A stretch of DNA of 64,000 nucleotides from Chitinophagales bacterium (GCA_018401955.1 JAGYJT010000006.1:36702-100701); one strand, 5' to 3'; positions 37,713-50,226 are shown, numbered from the stretch's first letter. The notes: a model not told the origin generated them from the sequence alone. A program made the numbers and translations.

Positions 37713-39392
37713 ATGAAAAGAAACATAAACATCAACAAGCCTGAAATGAGCAGCGAGCAAATAGCGGCCCGCCGTGATTTTGGTACTTTGCAACAAGCTT
37801 ATCAGGCAAGCGGGGGCGGCGCAAGCAGCGGCCTCTTTAGCAAAACTATTTACCTGGCCTCTGGGGTTATACTAGTGGCGGTGGGGTTGGCCATTTGGTA
37901 CTTTACCGGTAAAATGGAAGGACCAGAAACCATAGCCGAAACCAGCATAACCACTACGTACGATAGTTTACAATTGGTGGAGACCTTGAGTGTGGTGCAT
38001 GCCCCAATAGAAGGGCTGAATGTAACCTATACCAAGTATATGGTAAACAGCAATACTGGCGATACGCTGGATTATAGTACTGGCAGTAAGATAATGATTC
38101 CCCCTGGGGCTTTTACCGATAGTAATGGTGTAACAGTAACTGGCGATGTAGAACTGCGCTACCGTGAGTTTCATGATGTAGCGGCGTTTTTTGCGGCAGG
38201 TATACCCATGACCTACGATTCGGCTGCGGTACAGTACCATTTCGAGTCGGCGGGCATGTTAGAGATAACTGCTTACCAAAACGGTGAGCGTTTGTATACC
38301 AACCCCACCGCACCCATAAAGGTTGAGATGCGCTCTTATAATGCCAGCACCGAGTTTAACCTATACTCGCTAGAGGAAACCACGGGCGATTGGATGCTGA
38401 AAGGCAAGGATAAGGTAGTGGTTACTGGTGAAGCACCAGCAGGAAGTCAACAGTGGGATGTAGTTGCAATAGAGGAGTTACCGTTTAATCCAGTACAAGT
38501 TGAACTAACGAAAATAAAGAATGAAATAATCGAGTTTAAAAAATCAAAGCCCGTAGCGCCTGTTGAGGCAAATCCAAAGCGCAATCGTTTTGATGTGGAT
38601 GTATCGCCCAATGAGTTTCCAGAGATTGCAGTATACAAGGGGGTTTTCTTTGAAGTATCGAATAAAAACAAGGACTTTAAAGAAGAATGGTACGAGGTTA
38701 TTTGGGAGGATGTAAGCCTTAAACGTATGGACGATAGCCTAAACTACGAGGTAACCTTTACTAAGGGCAAACAGGTAGTAAGCATTTTGGTATACCCCGT
38801 GCTAGAGGGCAAAAACTATGAGGTGGCCAAAAAGAAGTTTGATGATAAGTATGCCGTATACAAAACCAAGCTGCAAGAAAAGCTTGACGAGGAGAAACGG
38901 TTAATAGCCGAATGGGAGGCGGAGCAAAAGCGACTGAAAGATGCTGCCGCTGCCCAACAAAAAAAATGGGAGCAGCAAAGGCTTGCCGTCAATACCGAGC
39001 AAGAAATAAAGAGAATATTTGCGATAGATAAGTTTGGTTTTTGGAACTGCGACTACCCTCAAAACTTACCCAAAGGGGCTTTGGTAAACGCAGAGTTTAT
39101 TGATAGCTCAGGAGCAAAACTTGCCTTTCCTCATCTGTATTTGATGGAGTATGGACGAAATGCTGCGTTCCAATATTGGGGTAAAGCTTTTAATAGGTTT
39201 CAATACAACCCAAACAAAAAGAACATTGTATGGGGCATGACCACCAATGGCGAATTGGCGATATTAAAACCTGGTCAGCTTACGGGTAAGCACGGCGCAG
39301 GTAAAACTAAGTTTGTAATGAATGTATTGGCAGAGCATCCTGTAAGCATTGAGGCATTAAGAGCATTATTAGGAATGGACGAGGCAAGCTGA
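37713..39392 (+). CDS. membrane protein co-located with sigma factor (possible regulator; ZU5-like extracellular segment)
   Basis: Single TM near N-terminus; GSKIMIPPGAFTDSNGVTVTGDVELRYREFHD; starts 15 nt after the sigma gene. Confidence 0.55.
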   Translation: MKRNININKPEMSSEQIAARRDFGTLQQAYQASGGGASSGLFSKTIYLASGVILVAVGLAIWYFTGKMEGPETIAETSITTTYDSLQLVETLSVVHAPIEGLNVTYTKYMVNSNTGDTLDYSTGSKIMIPPGAFTDSNGVTVTGDVELRYREFHDVAAFFAAGIPMTYDSAAVQYHFESAGMLEITAYQNGERLYTNPTAPIKVEMRSYNASTEFNLYSLEETTGDWMLKGKDKVVVTGEAPAGSQQWDVVAIEELPFNPVQVELTKIKNEIIEFKKSKPVAPVEANPKRNRFDVDVSPNEFPEIAVYKGVFFEVSNKNKDFKEEWYEVIWEDVSLKRMDDSLNYEVTFTKGKQVVSILVYPVLEGKNYEVAKKKFDDKYAVYKTKLQEKLDEEKRLIAEWEAEQKRLKDAAAAQQKKWEQQRLAVNTEQEIKRIFAIDKFGFWNCDYPQNLPKGALVNAEFIDSSGAKLAFPHLYLMEYGRNAAFQYWGKAFNRFQYNPNKKNIVWGMTTNGELAILKPGQLTGKHGAGKTKFVMNVLAEHPVSIEALRALLGMDEAS

Positions 39393-39419
39393 TTTAACAA
39401 CCGATTCAGAGGCACTTTT

Positions 39420-39460
39420 CAAGGCCAGAACCTAGGGTGGGTTCTGGCCTTCCTTTTTTC
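39420..39460 (+). terminator. intrinsic terminator
   Basis: AAGGCCAGAACCTAGGGTGGGTTCTGGCCTTCCTTTTTT. Confidence 0.9.
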
Positions 39461-39546
39461 TAAAAAAACCGTGCAGTTATTAAAACTTTTTGTCACACTA
39501 TACGTAAAACCACGTAGCTAAACCTCCAACCCCAAAAAGCATTATT

Positions 39547-40863
39547 GTGGATATTAAGTTTAACAAAGGCTTTTCAGATAAGAAAGAGCGAAGCATACAG
39601 CGCATTTTTGTTATAGGCTGCATGGTATACGTAAGCATCGGTTTTGCTTATCAGCTTACCGAGATAAAAGTAAACGATCCGTTTTGGCTGCGTTTTTTAG
39701 TCGGTACATTGGGCCTTATGGCGCTAATCATGACCCGCTTGTCCAGCCATTTTAAAAATTATTTTTCTACGGTGCTGCTCATGACCATGCTCATGTGCAA
39801 TTTGCATTTTTACTACCTCCTTTACATCAACGATTTTGACGCCAACTACCGGCTATCCTTACTGGTAGTAGTCATTACTACCATCATGTTCATCAACTCC
39901 AAGCGGTTACACTTGGTGTACAACCTGTTTACGGTATTGGCGTATGGAGGCTTAATGCTTTATACCGGTCGAACCGATAATGACAGTTTGTTGCTGGGGT
40001 TACTGATTTTGGTAGTGCTGTTGTTCGGCTATCTAAAAAACAGTGATAGGATAGAGGCCTTCCGTTTGGTAAACGAAAACCAGATATTGCTCAATACCGT
40101 AAACAACAACATCTACAACGGCATTTTTCGTATCAATACCAATTTCAGGCTTTTATATGCCAATGATTATTTGGCTCGAATGTTAGGGTATTCCATTACC
40201 GAGGATAGGCTAATTGTGGAAGAGATAAAGCGAGTGTTTCAAAACCATAAACAGATTAACAGAAAGCTTGAAAAGCTTGAATCTATAAAAGATATGGAAG
40301 TATCTTTTTTAAGGAAAGATGGTACTGAATTTTGGGGCCTGATAAACATGTCGCCCATAACAAGTGAGCCAGATGAAGTACCTTTTTATGATGGTACCAT
40401 ACTGGACATTACCGATAAAAAAATTGCCGAGAACGAATTGATGTTGTTTAGTGCAGCTATTGATCATACTCCTACCGGTGTGGTAATAACTGATAGATGG
40501 GGAAAAATTACTTATGCCAATCCTTACTTTACTAAGCTTACAGGTTTTATGATTGATGAAGTATTAGGCACTCGCATCGAAAACTATGGCGTAGTAAACG
40601 ACAATACCAGTGCACGCACCTGGGGCAACTTGATAAGCGGCTCGGTATGGAAGGGCGAGTTGAATTTCCAAAACAAGAAGGGGGATGTGCTTACGGAACT
40701 TACCAGCGTAGCGCCCATAAGAAATGATAAGGGGGAATACAGAATTGACGTATTATTTCACGAAGATATTACCGAGCGTAAACATGCCGAAATAGCTACC
40801 TTAGAAGCCAAGGAAAAGCAGAGGAAGCCACTCGGGCCAAAGAGCAGTTCTTGTCAACTATGA
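39547..40863 (+). CDS. membrane PAS-domain sensor histidine kinase, N-terminal part (frame broken near 40820)
   Basis: TM region then two PAS domains (MLFSAAIDHTPTGVVITDRWGKITYANPYFTKLTGF). Confidence 0.8.
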   Translation: MDIKFNKGFSDKKERSIQRIFVIGCMVYVSIGFAYQLTEIKVNDPFWLRFLVGTLGLMALIMTRLSSHFKNYFSTVLLMTMLMCNLHFYYLLYINDFDANYRLSLLVVVITTIMFINSKRLHLVYNLFTVLAYGGLMLYTGRTDNDSLLLGLLILVVLLFGYLKNSDRIEAFRLVNENQILLNTVNNNIYNGIFRINTNFRLLYANDYLARMLGYSITEDRLIVEEIKRVFQNHKQINRKLEKLESIKDMEVSFLRKDGTEFWGLINMSPITSEPDEVPFYDGTILDITDKKIAENELMLFSAAIDHTPTGVVITDRWGKITYANPYFTKLTGFMIDEVLGTRIENYGVVNDNTSARTWGNLISGSVWKGELNFQNKKGDVLTELTSVAPIRNDKGEYRIDVLFHEDITERKHAEIATLEAKEKQRKPLGPKSSSCQL

Positions 40864-41960
40864 GCCATGAGTTGTGACACCCATGAATTCGGTTATTGGT
40901 ATCAGTAACATATTGTTAGATGAGAACCCAAGGCCCGATCAGGAAGAAAATTTGAACATCCTCAAGTTCTCAGCAATAAATTTATTAGCTATTATCAATG
41001 ATATTCTGACCTTCCAAAATAGAAGCGGGGAAGATGGAGTTTTTGAACGAGGTTTTGATTTGCATTACACCCCTTAATAATATCAAAAGGGCGCATGCAA
41101 TTAAAGCAGAAGAGAAGGGAATAAAAATTAGGTTGCAGGTGGATGAGCGCTTACCCAATATATTAAAGGGTGATGCGTACTGCCTAAACCAGGTGTTGAA
41201 CAACCTTGTGTCTAATGCGGTAAAGTTTACCGAAAACGGTACCAACATCTGCAGGCATTGAAATGAAACCGGAGCGCGGCGTTAAACTAAAGGTAACCAT
41301 AGCCGATAAGCAGGTATAGGTATACCGGCAGACAAGCTTGATTATTATATTTTCCAGAGCTTTGGCAAGCATCAGCCGAAACGGCACAAAGTATGGTGGT
41401 ACTGCCCTGAAAATTCTACCACCAAAAGCCAATTTTATTGCAGGGTGGCGACATTAACGTTTGCAGCAAAATAGGCAAAGGAACTACCTTTACCGTGTAA
41501 TCGGCCTTTATGAGCGCGGTAATGTATTGTATCGCAACGAAAAAGCCTCAATTGCCTGCAGAAAGCAGTGCTCGATAATGTCTGCATATTGTTGGTAGAT
41601 GATAAACCATATCAACCAAAAAGTTGCCATTAAATTTTTGAGTCTGAAAGCCCCAGGTAATCACTGCTGACAATGGCTAAGAGGCTAACAGATACACCGC
41701 TTGGCGATTTTGACTTGATATTGATGGACCTTCAAATGCCGTACGGATGGCCTAGAGGCTACCAACTTTATTAGAAAAATGGATGACCCCGTTGGCGCCA
41801 CCATACCTGTAATTGCCCTTACTGCAGCCGCCATGAACCAAGAACGCGAGCTAGCCCTTAAGCTAGGCGTGCAACGACTACGTTTGTAAACCATTTGTGC
41901 CAGAGGAGCTTATACGATAAGCTCGTTAAATTCTCACTTAAGAGCAAGGAGCAGCTTTAT
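40810..41960 (+). pseudogene. continuation of hybrid histidine kinase (HisKA, HATPase, receiver) broken by frameshifts
   Basis: Shifted-frame FLSTMSHEL H-box around 40850; CLNQVLNNLVSNAVKFTENGT; DFDLILMDLQMP and VPVIALTAAAMNQE-like receiver fragments in different frames. Confidence 0.7.
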
Positions 41961-43639
41961 ACTAGCCAATGCAATAAAAGGTGATAAGGTGAATAGAAAG
42001 AAGGGTAACTTCCTTAAGGTGATGTTTATCAAAAAGGCACATATTAACAATTACAACCAAAGTTGTCGCCTAACTTAGTATTAATTCAAAGGCACATAAC
42101 TTGAAAGGCAGTAAGCTTATCATTTTCCGCATTATTATATCCCTAGTATGGCTAGCAAACGGGCCTGTTTTGCAACAGGTTGAATCTTGTGCCCGTCACC
42201 AACAAATTGTGGGCGATATATGTAACGGAGTATGCTCGAACTTACCGTTTATCGGGCTGTCTGAGATAGGAATGGCTATTTGATAATCAGCGGCATTAAG
42301 CTCCCGTGAGTGCGCTTATATTTTTCAAATTGCTGTAGTGGTTACCATGAATGTTATCAATTTGTGCTGGTGCCCGATTTATTACTTTGGGGCCGTGCAT
42401 GAATGCCCTATTTGCAATATTGTTTGTTTTGTTTGTAAGGCAGCGAATATTACTGAACCCAAACGCTGAAAGCCCGACGTCATTCCTAAAACCATCCATT
42501 TGCAGTAGAGGCATACTTTAACAGGTCATATTTACTTTTGCCGTGCCCAAAGAACAATTGCAGCCATTATCACCTGATTGCTGCTGGATATATTTAACGA
42601 CACCTATGCCTTTGTAGCATTGGCTATGGTTGAAACCAAAGGGAGTTTAGGCCAAAAGGTTTCCTGGCATTGGTGGCAACGATTTTTATTTAATGGGTCT
42701 GCGCATTTTCGTTAAATATATCAATAACCAAGGCAACAGGCTGCGCGACTTTATATCATCAATCTGGTTACCGATAAAAAAGAAGGTGGAGCTGGTGGCA
42801 ACATCTTTACACACTACAACTATATCGACAACAGATATTATCGAAACCAAAGCTGGCAACACCGTTAAAGTAAAATCAATCGGCTCGGCAATCGATATAG
42901 AGTGGCAATACCTCAATGAAAACGAAGCCCAAATACCTGGGTTGGTTCGCCATTTACCGAGTGGGCAGATGCCCGTAGGTTTTCTTGGTCCATTGCCTTT
43001 ACCTTACTTTCAACGCTGAGAAGAAAGAGGTTTTGATAATTGAAGGCGTATATAGCATCAGGTTCAGCCCATTAAGGTAAACCGCATTAGTGCCATATTT
43101 GATGCGCTGGGTTTGTGCAGGGACCATAAGGTCGCTAGTGCCGTAGTAGAGGATGTACCAGCATTACTGAAAAAGGAAAGCTAGAGCGATGGAAAGGGTA
43201 AGAGGGCCATATCAAGGCATTGGTAACGTTGTTCGATTTAATTGGCACTTATGTGTTTGCAGTTATTATGCTGGCTTTAGCAATAGCCGCATATTTTCTT
43301 CCCGGTTATTGCAAGTACTTTCTGATAATCTCTTGATAGGGGGCATTTACTTATCACCGTTTCGCTGGTAGTAACTATATTGGGTGTATGGATTTTATCA
43401 AACCTGTATATTTTATATTGGCTTGATAGCATCTCTATCAACCCAGGCGACCATGTGGTGAATATTAATGCAGGCTTTGATGAACCAGTGAACTGCCGGA
43501 AACTTAAGTTCTTCAAAGCAAACTTCACTGTTCTGACTTTACGACCCTGAAAACATACCGAGGTTTCGATTAAAAGGGCACGGAAGGCTTACCCACCATA
43601 CCCCAGCACCTTAACTATTGAAACCACGTACACCATTAC

Positions 43640-43915
43640 ATGAAAATTCAGTTGATTGTATTATTGCCACCTTGGCTGCGCACGATACGGGATAATAATG
43701 AGCGTGTTCGATTTTTAAAGGAAGTTTATCGGGTTTTAAAGCCAGACGGGAGGGTAGTGGTAACCGAGCACGGCTGGATGCGGCCAATTTTATTGCATAC
43801 AACTTTGGGGCATCTCCATTTTCATGCAAAGGCAACTTGGCTGGCTAACTTTATGCCGCAGGTTTTACTTTGCACCAAGAAATTAAACCACCTTTATATC
43901 CACCTTTATACTTAG
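43640..43915 (+). pseudogene. SAM-dependent methyltransferase fragment
   Basis: RDNNERVRFLKEVYRVLKPDGRVVVTEHGW; lacks N- and C-terminal regions in the same frame. Confidence 0.5.
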
Positions 43916-44317
43916 TAAAATGTAACTACACCTTAAGGTTATTGGCGTATTGCTGGCAGTGCTGGCCATAGCAAGTGCTATATTTCCACGCCATTTCGAT
44001 TGGAAGATAAGGCTGAGGATTGAGCCTTATTAATAGGCAAATGATGTACGTGCATACCTTATAGCATTGGTGGTACCACATGTATGCCTGTATCACCTCC
44101 GCTAATGAGATGTTAATACTACTCTGGGTAAAAAATATGTTTCGGGCTGTTTGAAAGTTTTTTGTCTACCAGTTATCATAAGAATTCTTTGGTTACTCTT
44201 CGAGTTGTGGAAAGGCAAGATCTTTTGAAACTACTTGTAATGTGGCATTTACTTTCCTTTGGGTTTATTTTATGGGGTGTTTTTATGGGTAGTAGGTGCA
44301 TTACTGAATCATAATCC

Positions 44318-44356
44318 AAAACGGCCCCGTCTCAGTTAATCGAGATGGGGCCGCTT
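44318..44356 (-). terminator. intrinsic terminator after ahcY
   Basis: Minus strand GCGGCCCCATCTCGATTAACTGAGACGGGGCCGTTTTGG. Confidence 0.75.
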
Positions 44357-44403
44357 GATTTATATAATCAGTTACCAATAACCAGTAACCAATCAACCAA
44401 CTA

Positions 44404-45186
44404 CTAGTAGCGGTAGTACTCAGGCTTGTAAGGGCCATCAACGGTTACGCCTATATAGTCGGCTTGGTCTTGGCTTAGGGTTTCCAACTCAACACCAATT
44501 TTTGCAAGGTGCAAGCGGGCAACCATTTCATCCAAGTGCTTAGGCAATACGAATACTTCGTTAGCGTAGCTTTCGCTATTTTTCCAAAGCTCCAATTGTG
44601 CCAAGGTTTGGTTGGTAAATGAGTTACTCATTACAAACGATGGGTGGCCAGTAGCACAACCAAGGTTTACCAAGCGGCCTTCAGCCAATAGTAGAATGTC
44701 GTTTCCGTCAATGGTATATTTATCAACCTGTGGCTTAATGTTTACGTGAGTGCTGCCGTAGTTCTTCTTCAACCAAGCAACATCAATCTCATTATCAAAG
44801 TGGCCAATGTTACAAACAATAGCTTTGTCTTTCATTAGCTTAAAGTGCTCACCACGGATGATATCTTTATTACCGGTAGCGGTAACTACGATGTCAGCCT
44901 GAGGTAGCGCATTAGCCATAGTTTTTACCGCAAAACCGTCCATTGCAGCCTGTAGGGCACAAATTGGGTCAATCTCGGTAACAATTACGCGAGCACCAGC
45001 ACCACGCAAAGAAGCAGCAGAACCTTTACCTACGTCGCCATAACCAGCAACAAGGGCCACTTTACCAGCCATCATTACGTCAGTAGCGCGGCGGATAGAA
45101 TCTACTAGAGACTCTTTGCAACCATACTTGTTATCAAATTTTGATTTGGTAACCGAATCATTAATGTTGATTGCAGGAACAGGCAA
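44404..45186 (-). CDS. ahcY: adenosylhomocysteinase, C-terminal part in frame
   Basis: [43 protein letters not shown] ... [17 protein letters not shown]. Confidence 0.93.
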   Translation of the reverse strand: MPVPAININDSVTKSKFDNKYGCKESLVDSIRRATDVMMAGKVALVAGYGDVGKGSAASLRGAGARVIVTEIDPICALQAAMDGFAVKTMANALPQADIVVTATGNKDIIRGEHFKLMKDKAIVCNIGHFDNEIDVAWLKKNYGSTHVNIKPQVDKYTIDGNDILLLAEGRLVNLGCATGHPSFVMSNSFTNQTLAQLELWKNSESYANEVFVLPKHLDEMVARLHLAKIGVELETLSQDQADYIGVTVDGPYKPEYYRY

Positions 45187-45715
45187 AGTACCCTCTTCAT
45201 GCGCTCGTATAAACGGTGCACACCAGTTGTAGTTTCTTCGCTAATACCATTTTGGATGCCTTTACCAACTCAGGGTAACGATCAAGAACCATATTGGTCA
45301 AGTCACCACCATCATCCAAAAATCGTTAACGGTTGGTTGTCTTCACCAAACAAAGTTTGCTCAATACCAGTCAAATTCTTCTTCTTCGCTCAACTTTCTT
45401 CCATGCATAAACAGCAACACCGGCAGCAGTAACAACAGCCGCAGCGGCATGATCTTGTAGAGAAATGTTAGCTTACTCCATGTAACTTCAGCAATCTAAC
45501 TCAACTAATGTTTCAATCAACACGGCAGTTTGATTGTGGTCATGTGCAAGCAAACTGCTAACATGGGCACCTTTTAAAGGTTTGTCTTTACATATTTTTC
45601 GTGCAAAATAAGTAAGACCTACATCTGGCTGTTTAATTCAATTCTCACGGCCTAGTCTCACAGATATCTTTTACTTTGTACTTTAGTTTAGTAGTTTCAA
45701 TGTTTTATGTTTAGT
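45187..45715 (-). pseudogene. ahcY: adenosylhomocysteinase N-terminal part, broken by frameshifts
   Basis: Minus-strand fragments QTAVLIETLVEL, QDHAAAA, TAAGVAVYAWKKV, DDGGDLTNMVLDRYPELV in different frames. Confidence 0.75.
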
Positions 45716-45849
45716 TTCAAATTGATTGCAAAGTTACTGATTAAGCAATGAGATGCAACTATGTAACGATGAATGAGGATGAATTAACAATTGCTTATTA
45801 TTCAAGATAAAGGTTTAGCTATAATAAAACACCTCAGCCATTGCTAGCC

Positions 45850-48246
45850 AGGGCGTTCATAATTGTTTATTTTATCTATCTTAATCTAAAGATCGGCGCT
45901 GTAATGTCGGACGGTTACAATAAAATGGTTGGCAACGCTCATAATACATACGCTGGCCATGGTCGTGGTGAGGTAAAATACCAGACACTTCTGGTTCATC
46001 GCTGGTATAATAGCATCGGTATTATTAACGGCACACAGTTGCTCCAGTTGTCGGGGTTATACCAGACTGCGTCATCGTCTCCACAAGAGGTAATAAATCA
46101 TCGAACGAGTCACCATAACGCAACTAGAGGTCGCTATTGCAAGAGTTGCCTGATTGCGACACTACTACCCTATACCCAGCCATGACAGCAGCGTTGTGGT
46201 ATAGCCAGTAGCAGTGCCAACATTGGTAGAAGGTACCACAACCAGTGGTAGACTCTTACACAGAACCGGAAATGTGCCAGCGCCAGTGAGTTGCCACGGC
46301 AAGCGTGTAATTATCGTTTACGCAAGTAGTAACGCAATAGCTGTAATGGCGCAGAGGTCTTCATAATACTACGGTAACCCAGCTTTGGCGCTGTTATGGT
46401 TTATTGCAAGTCGAGGTTGGATGGCCTTGGCGCTTTCAATCAGAAAGCAACAGCCATAGTTAATGGGAAGGTGTGCTGGTTGTGCCCATGCACTCCAGGT
46501 GCTGCCACCAAGTGGAAGCACACTTGTTCTGCTCCTGAGAGCCACCTGCGCCACCCCAGCCAGCAAATGCAGTAACACCAGCTGCCACTGCTGCACCACA
46601 AATGGTTGTGGGTTGTGGTTTTGGCATCAGAAAAAGGTAGGTCATTTTTAACGTTCCATATAAACACTGCTTCGGGCGAAGTGCCACAACCAGCCGGTAC
46701 AAGACGTTTCAACCTACACATATCCGTCTCAGCCAATTAATGGTAGGCAAATCAGAATAACGCACACTGGTTGGTAGAGGTGCTATGATGCATCCGCGCA
46801 ACCAGGTTAATTTTGACCTGAACACACTGGTAAGCGTTAGCGTTGCGCCTACACACACCGTATCGTAATGTCGGTGATGCCAAACTGATGAACTGAAGGA
46901 CCGCGAACACAGTCCAGTTATAAAGGTCGTCGCCATGGTCGAAAGCCATTGCCGTTGCAGTTTGGAAAGTGAATCTCAATGAAAGTTGGTACCTGCACCG
47001 CAGCAAAACTGGGATGGTAGTTCGCTGAAGAAACCATTTCATCATTGTACGATACCCAGTCGCAAGCGCCTGTGCCGCCAATGCCCGCAGTTGGGTTGGT
47101 AAGGTTAAGGTTTGCCTCGCAATAGTGTTGCAGCTTCGGTGAATGTAGTATCCAGGGGTCGGGGTAACGGTTACAAACCCATACTGGTATTGACCAACCA
47201 TTGTGCAACTTCGTCTGAATGCTCAGTTTTATTTGACAACATATTGCTTGAGTTTCGTATTAGGGAAACTAAATGTTGGGGGTTGAACTGCTTGATGTAT
47301 ATTGGCACCGGGGCATTGAGTCTGTAACCGCTTGTTGTTGAATTGTCCAGCGTCACCAAGATTTGATGGGCTGTTTTCAGTACGCTGGTCAACTCTCCAT
47401 CAGCACAAATTATGATGTGGATAATAATGATTACAGAGAGCACGGTTAGTTGAAACCAGTACCATTCGCGCACGGGTATCGCGTTGTTGTTATATCTTTC
47501 CGTCCGGTTGAGGTATAAAATACCGAAATATTATTGTTGCCATTGATTGGCTTGAAAGTGCGCTGGTGATATCTTCACCGTTGCGCCACCAGTGCCGTAG
47601 TTAGTCCAAGTGCTGCCAACTTTGGTTAACTCAATTACAGAGCTAGCAGTCTTTAGTATTATCATAATTAACCTCAGCGCATTGGTTGGGCTTGGTAACT
47701 TTCCGGAATGGCAACGTTGTGAGAGAATTGCGGTGAAACGCTTGGTACGTTTACAGAAGATAAACACCGCCAGAGGTTGCCAATTGCAGAACACCTAACG
47801 CCATTAGAGCCGTTTCCGCCGTTGCCACCAGCGCCAGCAACAACTGCAACGCCAGCACCGCCATGTTACCGCCACCAGAGCACCGCCTGCGCCGGTTCTG
47901 CCACTTCGCCAGAGGCGCCTCTACCACCTGCACCACCTGACCCAGCTGCATCTGTAAAATCAGCGGTTAAGAGAGAACCAGCAGAACCTGTTGTTCCAAA
48001 TAAAGATGCCGGAAAAGGCCACCGCCACCGCCGCCACCCGCACCAGCGCCACCGCCACCGCCACCTGCCGTTACCGCCGCTGCCGCTGCCGCCTTGGTCG
48101 CAGCAAAAACGCGTACAGAGGCATCCCAGCCGCCACCGCTGCCGCCGCCGCCACCACACCGCCGCCACCGACGCTTGCGCTTGAAGCGTTTCCTTTATCT
48201 GCGTGTAATATCCTACCGCATATGTAGCAACACCAGCTGCACGATT
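45850..48246 (-). pseudogene. frameshifted continuation of the Gly-rich secreted protein at 48247-50226
   Basis: Same-strand Gly-rich and PKD/Ig-like fragments scattered over all three minus frames. Confidence 0.5.
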
Positions 48247-50226
48247 TTACCAAAGCAATTTACTTGATGTATTAGCATGACCCACCGCCTGGCCTGCCAA
48301 TTTCATTGTTGTTTCTACATGCATTTCCCAGGCCCGCCACCAACCTTCGGTAGCTGTTAGTGTTCGCACCTCCAGACGAGCCATTACATGTGCTTCCTGG
48401 GCCGCTACAGCCAACAGCCGCGCACTGCGTTCGCCACTGCCGCCATTGCCACCATTTTGGGCACGGCCGCCAATTTGCGAAGCATTTAAACCACCTAAAC
48501 TGCCGCTACCGCCAGCACCGCCACTGCCACCATTGTCATTACCACAACCCGACTGTCCGTCACTGCCGTTACTCGCTGCCCCTCCTTGAGAGCCGCTACC
48601 GCCATCCCAAGTTGAGTTAAAGGCTGCAAAAGTACCACCGGGTTTTCCTGCTCCCGAAGTAGCACTTCCACTACTGATGTAGCAGCGGGTGATGTTATAA
48701 CCTGTAGAACCATTTCCTATCCATATTACATAGTTGGAAATTCCATTTCCACTGCTAGTATTGCCGCTTGCATTTGAAGTGTATATCGCTAAATCTTGCA
48801 AGGTCCAATTATCGGTATTGTTAGACCTAAAGCCCATTACGTGTCTAACGTTGGAGTTAACCGTCTCTTCACCCGAAAAAATAATGATTGTAACAGCCGC
48901 ACTGCTCTTGGTCCAGTTGTTGCCACTTTGTACGTAGCCGCCCTCAATAATTACATCCGAAGGAATATTTAGAATGGAATTGATGTTGTACGTACCGCCA
49001 GCCATGCGTATATGTTTACGGCCTGAGCCACCTGCCAACACCAAACCTGCGGCTAAGGTTACCGGAGAGTTTGACGAACCAACCAGTGTGTTGCTAGTAG
49101 AGCTGTTTACATACACAAAGTCGCAATCGGGTGCGCTTACATTTACCGTGCAACTAGAGCTAGTGGCATTACATGGCCCTCCATTATCGTCGGTGGTAAG
49201 GGTTACGGTAAAGCTACCGGCACTATTAAAAGTAATGTTGGTTGATGAGCTTGTTGGGCTAGCAATGCTCACGCCTGTGGTTGGGCTTACCGTCCAAGTA
49301 TAAGAACCATTACCAATAGCGCCAACCGCTGGCGGTAGGGTAGCAGCAAAGTTTTGCGTAGAATTGATAAACACACTGTTGCCACAAGCAGCGCTTACTA
49401 TAGGTGGCGAGTAAGGGAAATAATTTACCCTAACACAATTTGATATAGTAGTTTTTGATGTAAAGTCAGCACTGCAGTTGCTGGTTATCAATACCCTATA
49501 TTGCCTTGCCCCTGCTGTTTGAGGTGGCACATAGCTGGCACTTGTGGCACCGCTTATGTTGCTCCAGCCGCTGGTAGCACAACCTGCTTGTGGTGCGCCC
49601 GTGTTGGTATTTACTTGCCATTGGTAAAAGCGCGCCGAGGCATCGCCAACAACAGTTAATGTGGTGTTAGCGCCTATACATAAGTTTCTATCATTAGGAG
49701 AGGGTTGGGTAACAATACCAGGTGCATTGGCCCACTCCCAACGTATGCGGTAGTCAACTTGCCAATTGCTATTGCAAAATATATTGTAGGTGTTCCAGGT
49801 ACAAATAGCGCCGCTCCTAAAATTGAACGCAGAACCCAAAATATTACAGTATGCCTCATCATTGTTTATACATCCAGTGTTGTAGGTATCAGAGCTACCG
49901 CAACCATCGTCTTCCCATGCCTCAAGTCTAACCCTAATAAAGCTGGCAGCGGTATTGTTGCGCGTACGGCATAAAAAGTCTACGGGGTCGTCCCAAGCTG
50001 GCCCGTCCAAGCCATTGTCTATGGAGCGCAACACGCCCTCGCCAAAGCTGTAACCGTCAGTATTATCAAAAAAAAGTACTCGCCAACGAGGGTCATCGGC
50101 TGTCCAAAAGTCAGAGTTGCCACGGCCAGTATAGTAGCGCGTGGTATATATCTGGTAATTAACGTTTTGTGCAATAGTTGATAAGCACAAAAGCGTTAAT
50201 AGTATGGTGAGTATATGTTTATTCAT
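48247..50226 (-). CDS. large secreted protein: signal peptide, Ig/PKD-like segments, Gly-rich region (frame lost near 48430)
   Basis: MNKHILTILLTLLCLSTIAQ signal peptide; GDASARFYQWQVNTNTG; GGSGGAGGSGSLGG. Confidence 0.65.
   Translation of the reverse strand: MNKHILTILLTLLCLSTIAQNVNYQIYTTRYYTGRGNSDFWTADDPRWRVLFFDNTDGYSFGEGVLRSIDNGLDGPAWDDPVDFLCRTRNNTAASFIRVRLEAWEDDGCGSSDTYNTGCINNDEAYCNILGSAFNFRSGAICTWNTYNIFCNSNWQVDYRIRWEWANAPGIVTQPSPNDRNLCIGANTTLTVVGDASARFYQWQVNTNTGAPQAGCATSGWSNISGATSASYVPPQTAGARQYRVLITSNCSADFTSKTTISNCVRVNYFPYSPPIVSAACGNSVFINSTQNFAATLPPAVGAIGNGSYTWTVSPTTGVSIASPTSSSTNITFNSAGSFTVTLTTDDNGGPCNATSSSCTVNVSAPDCDFVYVNSSTSNTLVGSSNSPVTLAAGLVLAGGSGRKHIRMAGGTYNINSILNIPSDVIIEGGYVQSGNNWTKSSAAVTIIIFSGEETVNSNVRHVMGFRSNNTDNWTLQDLAIYTSNASGNTSSGNGISNYVIWIGNGSTGYNITRCYISSGSATSGAGKPGGTFAAFNSTWDGGSGSQGGAASNGSDGQSGCGNDNGGSGGAGGSGSLGGLNASQIGGRAQNGGNGGSGERSARLLAVAAQEAHVMARLEVRTLTATEGWWRAWEMHVETTMKLAGQAVGHANTSSKLLW

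Noticed and set aside
47777-48227. Plus-strand Pro/His/Arg-rich ORFs (47777-48184, 47991-48227)
   Set aside because: Antisense shadows of the Gly-rich minus-strand coding tract.
40810-48300. True pseudogenisation or a phase-variable or recoded gene cluster
   Set aside because: Indels hit unrelated genes, including the usually conserved ahcY, at many non-repetitive positions; sequencing or assembly error is simpler.
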